Assembly: GCF_000226115.1 (NCBI RefSeq)
Contig: NC_016461.1
Location: 3,038,001-3,102,000 of the forward strand
DNA from: Thermothielavioides terrestris NRRL 8126
Lineage: Eukaryota > Ascomycota > Sordariomycetes > Sordariales > Chaetomiaceae
Reading direction: 5' to 3'
Length of the DNA: 64,000 bases
Shown piece by piece: positions 12,536 through 21,999 of this stretch. The translations under genes were made by a program, and so were the position numbers. Below the pieces are notes generated by a model. That model made no database searches. It saw only the letters and a program-made list of their open reading frames with translations, and was not told where the DNA came from. How positions within the stretch are numbered: the stretch's first letter is position 1; each line of letters opens with the position of its first letter.

Positions 12536-13129
12536 TATTATACCCTAGAACTACCTTAACCTACAGGACCCGCCTTAGTACCTAGTATAGCCCTTGGAAC
12601 GCGCCTCGGCACCTAGTACAACCCTCGGCCCAACCACCTCGCCCTATATCTAGTACCTAGCGTAGCCTAGCCAACTATAGGGCACTATATAGGTTATCTA
12701 TATACGCCACTAGGGCGCACATCAGTAGCCTAGATCATGTAAGCCACCTAGAGGAGCGATTGGAGGGATATAGAGCTAAGCGAAGTGCAGGGCATTAGGC
12801 TAAGTAAGTATAGGGAACTAAGACATTAGGTTGGCAATAGAGCGGATTAGGCGTACTTAGGGAGCTATATAGGCGCTATAGGATAGCCTAGGAAAGGATC
12901 TGCGAGCTTAGGAATAGAGGCTAGCCGATACGAAGGAAGATCGAGAGCTAGAATAGGAGAGATAAGGAGGATAGAACCTATAGGCAGTAAGGAGGCTAGC
13001 GTTCAATGCAACCACCTGCACCCCCTCTACCTCGTAGCTACCCTATAGCGTGTGCTCTGTATATGCCTTGCTCGTACTCCGTTACTTCAACGTATACCCC
13101 CTTCCTTTTAGGAGCCCCCGCTCTTGACA
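12536..13129 (+). repeat. 3' LTR, 594 bases
   Basis: Same length as the 5' LTR and alignable from end to end. It begins TATTATACC (a TG-to-TA change from TGTTATGCC) and ends TGACA. Each copy is more damaged than the other at different positions, as expected if both were mutated independently after insertion. Confidence 0.85.
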
Positions 13130-13134
13130 GTTGT
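13130..13134 (+). repeat. Target-site duplication, right copy (GTTGT)
   Basis: Identical to 3697-3701 and directly abutting the 3' LTR; with the left copy it defines the exact insertion point of the chromovirus. Confidence 0.85.
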
Positions 13135-13438
13135 GTCAGAGGTAGAGTCAGGGGATAGTGTATAGGGCGGTGAGTATAGGGCTTTAGAGAGGTATCTGTT
13201 GCATTATATCAAGTTAGCCTTATATCAATTTCCAGGTTTATACTAGTGTAGATTCTCGCTAGTCAATGTGTTGTAGTTCACTGGCAACCTATACTCCTTT
13301 GCAAATGCCGGAAAATGGATCGCTATATAGATATTTAGGCGTAGTATGTCGTTCATATACTGTAGTGATCGGCTAGAATCAGCGTTCTCAACAGTATCTA
13401 CTAGAGCTTTGGCGGTAGGTAGTGGAGGGATAGGCGTA

Positions 13439-13486
13439 CTAGCCCTTGTGCTAGCCCTAGTGCTAGCCCTAGTACTAGCCCTAGTA
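13439..13486 (+). repeat. 12-base minisatellite inside the transposase
   Basis: Four consecutive units of CTAGCCCTAGTG or close variants. On the minus strand they encode a repeated alanine-serine-threonine-arginine tetrapeptide in the transposase frame, so the expansion kept frame. Confidence 0.75.
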
Positions 13487-15254
13487 GATACGCTAGATCC
13501 GGTCGATGTCACCGCTATAAACAGATATAGTTGGTTGAATAAGAAGCGTGTACAATAGATAATTCAATCTATATTCCGTTGATCCTCGAGAGTTACCTAG
13601 CTGCCTATTAAGATAGTAGTGCTTTTTACAATTATAGCGATAGTTTCAACAATAACCTCGATAGAGTCTCTTCTACTAGTCGCCTTCTCGACCTTTTCGT
13701 AAAATTGGGGTTTAATATAGCTTTGCTTTAGCTAGTTGAATAGAAAGGTAGAGATTATAACAATCTATTAAGCATAGTTCGACATCTTATAGCTAGAGAG
13801 GTAGTGGATAGGCGATATTAGCTATAACTAACCTAGTGGGAATAGCTATAATTAGAGCTAAAGCGTATATTCGACGTATATAGTCTTCGTTAAAATGCTA
13901 TCTCGTAGTAAGAAATGTATTAGGTTGCTAAGGCCATTGTATTCTAAGTACGTAGTATCGATTGGCTAAGAGAGAACAAGGTCTAGCGTAGACGACAGTT
14001 GGGTAAAAGCTAGCAATTCCTTGGCTATCCCCTACTATAAGCAGTATCATTTACGCTCTAACGTATTCTTTATACTGTTTTCTAGTATATTCTATATCTC
14101 TAGCGTTTAGTAGTAGAAACAGCTATAGGTAATGATATTGAACTTGATCAAGATATTGGGGTGATCGGCGCGTTGTCTAGCAGATATAAAGCAACATCGA
14201 TAGAACTTATATACTCGAGGACCCTTAAAGCTAGAATTCTCAGCCTATTGAGGTATATTACTAATATAATATATTAGGAACGTATAGAGTTGGACCTCTT
14301 TACTATCGATCTCTATTACTATCCTAGCGTCGAGAAGCGTTATCGTCTTCAAGGCCTTGATTATATCGCTAAACCGAGAGGTATATAGTCTATCGGTTGT
14401 TAGTACAGTGGTATATATACGATAGAGAGTGAGCTTACCTAAGGACAATTAGAAAGATGCTGCCTAGCCGAGAGCGCTCCTTTTTAGTTAACCTAGCTAG
14501 TATAAAGTAGAAGCCTATAAGGGTGTAATACAAGTTGCTAAAAATACTAAAGCTATCAATAAAGTCGAGGTATAGGAAGGAAATCACCTATATATTTCTA
14601 TTATAATCCTGGTCCTAGTCCTCTTCGAAGACCTTCTAGCCCTACTATTCGAGCTTGAGCTCTATGCGAGTTAAGTATATATAACAGAGAGGTATAACGT
14701 CGTTGCTAACAAGTATATAGCGAGCAAAATAGTACTCCTCTAATAATCGCTTGAACTGAAACGTAGGAGTAGTATATTTAGGGAATAGCTTAGGAGGTAG
14801 CTTATAGGTGTCTCGTCGCTTTAGGAGCTTCTAGCTAGGGTCTTGATGCTCCTCTCCGAAGTGGCGGTCGACATAGACTTAAATATGTGAGTACACCTTG
14901 GTCTCTAGGATATATATTAGGTTGGCTAATAGGATAAGCTCCGTTCTAGTTTATAGTGGTATCAACTCTACGTTGGCAAGCGCTAAGCTGTGAGATCGGT
15001 ATACCTCTTAGATCTATAGGCAAAGCTCCTTTATAGATATATAGGGTCTAGCGCGATGGTCGAAGCTAACACTATATACTTAGCTAATATAGGTGTTGAC
15101 AATGTCGTCGTCTAGGATATTACTATAATCGAGATAACAGTTAGACTTATAACATCGGTAGTATACTCAATCCAAAGGAAAGATGGCAAGGCCTTTTGTT
15201 CTATTGTCGAGAATAATATAGGCGAAGTAGCTAGTGAAATAGTGCAAAACCTCC

Positions 15255-15690
15255 ACACCAACCTACCCCACCACACCTAGGACCAGGCGCGCGAGATAGC
15301 TCCTAAAGGAATGCAGTGTCCCTCTGGACGGATGAAGATAGTACGTATCGAGTGGCGGGAAGGATGTCTTCCAAGAGGAAGACACGTGGCTCAGGTGCGT
15401 CTAGTGGGATATAGTAGGAAGACAAAAGACAATAAGAATACGGTCAGAGCTCAATAGCTCGAATGCCTATCGTCTAGACCGAGGTAGAACAACAAGAGGA
15501 GAGGCTCAACAGCCTTCCTGGAAGAAGGAGAACCACCAACGTGGTGTCAACGAACGTGTATTGACAACTGCTTGATGCCTTGCTTAATGACGAAGAAGAT
15601 GGGCTCAGTCCACTTAAATACATGTGATCAGAGGGCCAGACCCCCTAGCAACGAATGCAACGCGTTGAAACAAATAGAAAAAAAAAACTG
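15255..15690 (+). mobile_element. Non-RIP insert within the transposase, SINE-like or unknown
   Basis: About 430 bases of normal composition, rich in CpA dinucleotides and lacking the TATA-type signature of the surroundings, sit inside the transposase frame. It ends in an A-rich tract (15678-15687). It contains TGGCTCAGGTG at 15387-15397 and AGCTCGAATGCC at 15456-15467, spaced about 60 bases apart. These resemble the A and B boxes of a tRNA-type pol III promoter. No clear target duplication was found. It may be a SINE, a truncated LINE end, or a patch that simply escaped mutation. Confidence 0.3.
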
Positions 15691-17750
15691 GGTCCCTATG
15701 TCTAGGCAGTCTATCACCCTAATTCACTAGATGTAGTTTATACCGAGGAGAGCTATATATAGGACTTAAACAATTTGTAAGGCTCGTCGACGAAGAAGCT
15801 AGGCCTAGAATATGCCTTATAACTAATATCTAATGCAACAAAGTTCTTAAATAGGGTAGGAGGATCGAAAAAGGTAAGCTACATTATAATCTTTAGTAGG
15901 CTAGCCTCATTGATATTGTTAGTAGACTTTCCCTAGAGCTTTTTGGCCTACGCCTTAGCCTAGTTAGTAGCCTTTATAGTGGTCTTTGCCTTAGCGCTCT
16001 ATTTTCCTTTCTCCTAAGCGATTTTGTTTATAGCCCTAGTAGCCGAAACCGTAGTGGTATTGGCTTCCTAGTGGATGTACATTGCCTCGATCCGTCGTCG
16101 CTCCTCTAGCTTAAGCCTAGCGAGTAAGGTTAGGAGCTTAAGGATATTCAATAGGATGTCGGCCTTATATATATTCATTATAGGCATCTAGCTATATATA
16201 TGATCCTTAAGGGTAGATAGCTACTAGGGTAGGCTCTCGATTATAGGGGGGAGTTCGCTGTCCTTGCCCCTAATTAAAAACAGGATCTCTCGAAGAGAGG
16301 CCTAGTCTTATTGGCTTAACCTAGTTAGCTTAGCGAATATTGTAAAAGCCTTTTTAAACCTAGAGATGTTAATAGACTTGTTCTAGCGTATTAGAACAAG
16401 TATAGAGATATCGTTAGTAGTATTTGGGCGAAGGTGGCTAGGAGCGGCACCGGCATTGGGTATAGATACTACCTTAGATTTAGCTATAAGTGTTTTGGTA
16501 TCAAGGGTCTTAGTCTCGGTATTAGTATCAACATCGGCAAACGGTAGGGATTCGTTGTCGAGCTTGTCTCTAGGTTTAAACAAATCCTCGATAATACGTT
16601 CCTTGTACTCTGTGGCGCTAAGCACTTTGTCAGAGTTGAGGGCAGATTGCACAGTGTAAGCTATAATGTCTTCGATATCGCTATAACGAATAGCATTAGC
16701 GTCGACAATGCCTAGTATATAATCGAGGTTAGTACATTGACCTTACCCCGCTTGATCGATCGGCTATATCGGGGCTACGACTTAATGCAATGACTTACTA
16801 TTGTTAGATTCGCTATTGGATATAGGTAGGATATCGTTATCGTCGATACTACTAGGATATACCCTATACATTAGTACATTGGGGTTAAGCGACTAGAGGT
16901 ATTTAGTACCTATACTAGGAGATGAAGCTAAATTGTCGCTATCGTCGGTTATTAAGATATTGCTATTGTGGCCGTCGTCGTTGTTGTAGACGGTGTAGTC
17001 GTTGTAGCCCTTGTGGCCCTTATGGCCATCGTGGCCTTCCTAGTTGTTATAGCCCTTGCAATCGTTGTAGCTATCGTGGTTATCGCTGTTATTGTGATTA
17101 TCGCGATTGCCTTCCTTAGTAGTAAGGCTAAACGCTTGCTAGCTAAGCCACTACTTATAAGCGGTAGGTTCTAGTTTTCTTCTCGACCTTAGACCTTTTG
17201 GCTAATCTATTTTTTAATGACTATAGGCTTATAATTGATAGTGTATTAGTGGAAAGCAGGAAAGAAATTGGGTGTTGATTCCTAGGCTAAGAGAAGTGCG
17301 AGATGCTTACTAGTCTAGAAGCGGAGGGTGGTTTAAGGGAAAAAAAGCGTTGGGAGACGGGTATCTAGCAGTGATTGACGGGACTTAAGGAAAAATTTTC
17401 AGTTTTAGGTAGGGAACTTAGAATCTAGTCGCGGCAGTGCTAGCAGAGGCACTACTGGGTGGTAGGAGTGGTGAGGTGGTTCTTTCTTTGACGGGACCTT
17501 CACCTAATAGCGCCTACGGTCCCTAAGAACAATCGCTTTCTAGGTCTGCTACCTGGCAACCGGTATAAGAACGTGAAGCTTATATAGAACCTTTTGGGCG
17601 AGTAGGCTTTTTTCTATCCTCTTACTCCCGTTGGTCGCCTTCTTCGCGCTTTTTCTAGTTGCTATAGCGTATATCGCCCTCCTTTCTATAGTATATATCG
17701 CCTTCGTCGTCTCTTTATATTACCTATTGCCCTCCTTTGTCTCTCTGTAT

Positions 17751-20320
17751 TATAGAAGTTATGAGCGACGACGAGTGCGAGGCCTTGCCTATTGGCTATG
17801 GCGTATTGGGCGCCGTGGTTGGTGGCCTACCTCAGCCTTCTTGTATAGCAACTAGCGTAGTTAGAAGCTTGTGTACACTACGTAGCCAAGCTAAGGTAAG
17901 AGATAGCCTATATACCTAGATAGTATCTTTGGTAGCAATTACCTTAACCTACGATAGTTATAGGGTACTGCCTCTGCCACTATTCCTATTGACCTATTCC
18001 TTGTTTAGGACCTAGGCCTTTCCGACTAGCTGGCCTTAGCGACTCTAGGCTCTACCGGTATATAGGAAACGCCTACTGCTAGTACTACTTTGTCTAAGAA
18101 GAGTAGAGGCGGCACGACGGTTATAGGATTGGCCAACAAGGCTAACAAATCGTTGAAGGAGCTTTATTCTAATATATTCCTCCTAATCTATTGTATAAGC
18201 TTCAAGTAGGTTGTCAATATCGAAATTCGCGTTTTCTACAACTTTTAGGCCAATCAAAAGAAGCCTATATTCGACGTTATATCCACTATAAAGTATAATA
18301 TCAACTATATAGTACGCTAAATCCTATTTGTATACAACTCTTAGAAGCTCCTTGGGGCTATTGTCGCCGAATATACTCCGGAGGTAGATATATCTACTAC
18401 TATATTTTCTACTCTTCTCAACTATACCTAGGGTATATATAGTAGCTATAAGTACCAACTGCTATATAAACAGATGTACTCTCTTATATATATCTGGCTA
18501 AGAGACTTCCTTAACGACTTCCAGTTTAACCCTAGGCGCTAGGTGCCTAACTAGAGCCCTAGCCAGGGTTACAACCTAATTGACTAGCAATATATTGACT
18601 ATATATACAACTAGATTTATAATTGTATTAACGAAGATCTGTTTAAATCGGTGTTTAAGTAGTTTACGTAGATTATCGATTAGGACTAGACGTTTAGCAA
18701 CCGGTTATATAAGCCTTTCTACTTCCTTAAGGTTATATTTACTACGATAATAAAGGAGCTTAGCGCTATTATAATCTCTAAGGAGATTATAAATGTAGGC
18801 AAATAATAGAAGGCTAAGAAGAACGACAATTAGAAGACTAATGATACTTAGCAGCGTATTATAGACTACGTTTTCAAGAGCTTGTTGGTATACAACAACT
18901 TTAAGAATATTGAGCTATAGCACTTTACTTAGATCAAGAAGATGTCTAATAGCTAGGAATAAGAGTACGATATTAACCTTGCTACTACTAAGCTACTATA
19001 GGAGTACATTATATCTTATTTGCTGCCTCTACCCTTCGACTTAAATTCTAAGGAGCCTGTCTATAAGTTGTCCTAGCCTCCGCCTTACTGCGAGGTATAC
19101 TATACTAATTCAATTTTTAGATCGTCGACCGCCTTCTATAGCTAGCCTATATACTCTCTTAAAGAGCTTGGTACACTGTTTGCATCTACTATTAGTGCCA
19201 ACGAACCTATAGCTAGCGAGTCTATAGCTAGTAAATAGCCTATTATATTGAGTAGCTAGGAGGCCTTAGCTAACTCGATGTTCTTTATATATAGTGCACT
19301 TGGCGCTAGCGCTAGCTATAATACTTCTTCTTGTCTACTATCCTCCTAGGAGGACTAGCCTCTACTATATATTGCTAGTATTAATTACCTAGAGACCTAT
19401 AGGCAGTCGGTCTACCTAGAGTCACTGCTTTATATCTATTCTTTGGCTTTCTGCCTAAGCCCTTTTCCTAGACCCTTAGGTTTAGCCTTTAACGCTCTAA
19501 TTACGTCTACGCCTACTATAGCTCCAATGATAATAACGGTAGCTCCAACGACGATAATAGTAGCTCTGACTACGCCTATATCTATATCTATGCCCCTGAC
19601 CACGACTATTTACGCTATAGGTATGCCTATACTGTACAAGGTCACCGCTATCCCTCTTCCCGTTATCCCTAGGATGTCCACTACATTTGGCCCTCCTATA
19701 TTGGTCGCTATAGCTCCTGCCCTAAGGGTCCTATCTATAGCTATACCCCGACTAGCTTCACGTATATCGACTCGCTTATAGAGCCGTTTAAGCTAGTATA
19801 CTACCGATATCGAGATATCTACTCCTATAGCTGGCTATAGTTCATTCCCGCCCCTAAGCTCTCTTGTCGGTTGTAGTAGCTCGACTCGCTGTAGTAGCGG
19901 CACTGCTATATATAGCTGTGGCACTGCTATATATAGCCGTGGTACTACTATCTGTGGCTATGGCGCTGGCTATAGTGGTGGAGAACCTGGTGACGATAGT
20001 AGCAACCCTATGCCTAGTGACGAATATATAGGTAGCCAGTTTGACGAAGCTGGTCGTAGCTGTGGAGGCGACTTTGGCTACGATAGCACTTTCGACTTTG
20101 GCTACGATGGTACTTTCGATTTCGCGACGATAGACGATAGCTAGGTAAGCCTAAGCTTTATAATCGAGTCCTAGTCTCTTAGCTCCTGCCCTATTACTCC
20201 TATAGTCAATGATGACAGCGCTATGGAAGATGGTTATATGAGCCCGCTAGAGCTTTATGTAGAGCGGGCTAGCCGCTACCGCGCTAGCTACTACTAAGGC
20301 CCGAAGGAGTCTCGTGTCTA
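17751..20320 (+). pseudogene. Second ORF of the DNA transposon (RIP relic, unknown)
   Basis: A plus-strand frame divergent from the transposase. A possible start gives MSDDECEALPIGYGVLGAVV; a shift of frame, perhaps an intron, is needed before about 17960. From there blocks such as IGLANKANKSLKELYSNIFL, PIFDVISTIKYNINYIVR and LLPLPFDLNSKEPVYKLS continue to about 19440. The C-terminal part (about 19880-20130) is rich in glycine, aspartate and serine, with two copies of a SSGTAIYS-like unit and GYDSTFDFGYDGTFDF. It ends at a stop near 20320. I do not recognise it. By position it could be the accessory DNA-binding protein that many CACTA elements encode. Confidence 0.4.
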
Positions 20321-20689
20321 GCTGTTTTCTCACATTATTTTGTTGGCTGTATATATGGGCATGTAGGCAGTCTTATAATGGGCCATTCTGAGCACTTCCA
20401 GGGCGTCTCCTGACTCCTGAGCTCATCCTATCACTGCTTTATAGCGTTTAGTACACGTTAATAGCCTTACCTTACCTTATAGCAAGATACCTAGCTTATC
20501 CTATGTAACCCGTAAGGCCTTCAATTGATCAGTTCTATTCAGTTGTTTGCAGTACGCGATGTTTGTGGTGGTGTTGTGGCTGAGGTACAGAGACCTTAGC
20601 GGTCTTGCAAGCGGTGAGGGCATGCTTCGCAGTGGGTGCGTCATTGAGCATTTCTCCGACCAATCAAATACCAAGATTATGCGGGGCGA

Positions 20690-20823
20690 GTGTCAAGGCT
20701 AGTTGATGGTTCAAGGCTAGTTGCAGGTTCAAGGCCAGTTGCACTCAACAAGCCTAGTTGTCCTTGGGTCAAGGCCAATCAGCCTTGATGCCTCCCACAT
20801 TTTCCCGCTACGGTACACTAGTG
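20690..20823 (-). repeat. Right subterminal repeats and terminal inverted repeat
   Basis: The motif TCAAGGCTAGT is at 20693-20703 and 20711-20721, with the variant TCAAGGCCAGT at 20729-20739. Further relatives (AAGCCTAGTT, TCAAGGCCAAT, CAGCCTTGATG) follow up to the terminal repeat that ends at 20823. They are the reverse complement of the left-end motif, as expected for the two ends of one DNA transposon. Confidence 0.6.
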
Positions 20824-21510
20824 CTTACGATGCACAACACCACTGCTCTAACCAGCCAGTGTCTCGGTTCTTCATGGGGCGCGGCCAACTTCAAACATTC
20901 GTTATCACTCTGCCCAAAGTTGGTGGACATCAGTGTTGTTTGCGGTGGGCGAGAAGCAGGGAGGCTAGTAAGGACGCATCCAGGACAACATCCTCGAGCA
21001 GGTCAGACTTAACAGGGCAAATTGCTCAGGTACCTTAGGCAGTCGAATCCGAAGTAGCCTCATCCGAGCTGACGCCGCGACTTTCCAGCAACCAGTAGCT
21101 CCTCGTCGGCGATCCCCGGGCATCCATTACGAGCGAGTGTAGCGCTTGTTTGCTCCCCGTCGAAGAACTCGAGGCTATATTGTATTCGCATTCAGCTCGT
21201 ATCGCCCTCGGCTAGGTCGGGACCGAACAGAAGCGGACCAGTAACGCAGTTCTTAGTATGTATCAACCATCATGGGCAGTCACAAAGTCAGCTCTGTGTG
21301 CGCAAACCCATCGGGTCCGCTTGAAGTTGAGCTTAAAACATCGATTCTGTTCCTAACCGGAGAACGAAAAACAGCCTGCCGTATGCCCATCCGATAGCCA
21401 CTCTAAAGTTCCGTACCAGTTGCCCCAGTGCGCCCGAGCCGAAGTCCGTCCCAAAACCGTTGATGTATCCTTGAACACCCTTGACCCGCGGAAGTGTTGG
21501 AATGCTTTTT
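20824..21510. other. Intergenic between transposon and small cysteine-rich gene
   Basis: Normal composition returns immediately outside the transposon. Short frames exist on both strands, but I see no supported gene or repeat. The right part should contain the 3' untranslated region of the minus-strand gene ending at 21511. Confidence 0.5.
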
Positions 21511-21999
21511 TTAGTGGAATTTGATGCAGGTGTAGCAAACATCGCCGGGGTACTCGACCGCGCCGCCGCAGATGCTGGTTATTCCCGAGTGTCAGTGTAT
21601 GACCCATCCTGAGGAGCACCGAAAGGGGTAGGTAGGCCAAACAGAAAGCAAGACCGCAACAACCGCTGGGCAACACAGCCAACGGACTTTGCTGGCTAAC
21701 AAGTCTGAGAAACTTGTTGTTGTGCCGGTGTCAAAGGGGTGGCGATCATAACCTTGAGAGCAAACAAAGCCCATTGACATCCAGAGGAAAGACAGAGATG
21801 CCAGCCAAGATACATACCAAAGACTGCAGCCGCAAATGTAGTTGCCGCCACTGTTTCTGCGGCTGACAGCCTGCGGCTTGCTTTCCTTGGGGGCCGTCCC
21901 GGATGCAGGGGCGCTGGTGTTGGCGCCAGCGGCGTCGGAGACGATGACGCCGGCCTTCTCACTGTCCTTGATGGGCGTCTTGGCGTCCTTGTCCGACAT
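21511..21999 (-). CDS. Small cysteine-rich hypothetical protein (spliced, 81 aa)
   Basis: Model: exon 1 21999-21818, intron 21817-21575 (donor GTATGT, acceptor CCAG), exon 2 21574-21511. The sum is 246 bases, 81 residues plus stop. The first 50 residues are polar and probably disordered, with many K, A, S and P. The C-terminal 28 residues are compact and cysteine-rich: ICGCSLCICGG, then YPGDVCYTC. That gives seven cysteines in pairs spread over both exons, which supports the splice. There is no signal peptide, so an intracellular metal-binding or disulfide-poor role is more likely than an effector role. The intron is long for this window (243 bases), and unspliced readings open into frames without the second cysteine cluster. 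No known family recognised. Confidence 0.55.

Larger units (their letters stand above)
3702..13129 (+). mobile_element. Ty3/gypsy chromovirus, complete but RIP-inactivated
   Basis: This is a full-length LTR retrotransposon of 9428 bases inserted in the transposase of the surrounding DNA transposon. It has two 594-base LTRs, a 5-base target duplication and a purine tract before the 3' LTR. The order is gag, protease, reverse transcriptase, RNase H, integrase, chromodomain; reverse transcriptase before integrase marks Ty3/gypsy rather than Ty1/copia. About 2.5 kb between pol and the 3' LTR holds an extra antisense frame. Differences between the LTRs that I could align are C/T or G/A transitions, as RIP would give. 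All genes contain many stop codons, so the element is dead. Because it interrupts the transposase it entered after the DNA transposon; both were then mutated. Confidence 0.88.
13135..16750 (-). pseudogene. tnp2-like transposase, 5' part (RIP relic)
   Basis: A minus-strand frame runs from about 16750 to the gypsy insertion, with RIP-type stops. Its N-terminal part reads IEDIIAYTVQSALNSDKVLS. A middle part contains YCYLDYSNILDDD and ELCL-type helices. The best-preserved block (14448-14180) reads VIEIDSKEVQLYTFLIYYIS, then NIPQ-stop-AENSSFKGPRVYKFYR. This resembles the core of tnp2 transposases of CACTA elements, where an MPQQ-like motif is followed by a cysteine-rich patch. Later blocks (TTYLEYNGLSNLIHFLLRDS, PIHYLSSYKMS) have the same flavour. 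A 436-base block at 15255-15690 that is not RIP-damaged interrupts it. Family assignment is from recalled motif resemblance, not a search. Confidence 0.5.
2128..20823 (-). mobile_element. RIP-damaged CACTA/EnSpm-like DNA transposon (interrupted)
   Basis: The A+T-rich island behaves as one element of about 9.3 kb, plus a 9.4 kb retrotransposon inserted in it. The left end reads CAGTGGAAACTACCGCAGCG. The right end, read inwards on the other strand, begins CACTAGTGTACCGTAGCGGG; the two align, with a TACCGnAGCGGG core in common. Just inside both ends lie clustered copies of the 11-mer TCAAGGCTAGT in inverted orientation, like the subterminal transposase-binding repeats of CACTA elements. Two long RIP-riddled frames diverge inside: a tnp2-like transposase (minus) and an unknown protein (plus). 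The bases outside the ends are CCT on the left and CTT on the right. That is compatible with a 3-base target duplication altered by one C-to-T change, but does not prove it. Superfamily assignment is inference from the ends plus the transposase reading. Confidence 0.6.

Noticed and set aside
16922..17174. Overlapping cysteine-rich and valine-rich plus ORFs
   Set aside because: Produced by a local imperfect repeat (TCGTTGTAGC-like) in RIP-mutated DNA; no support as genes.
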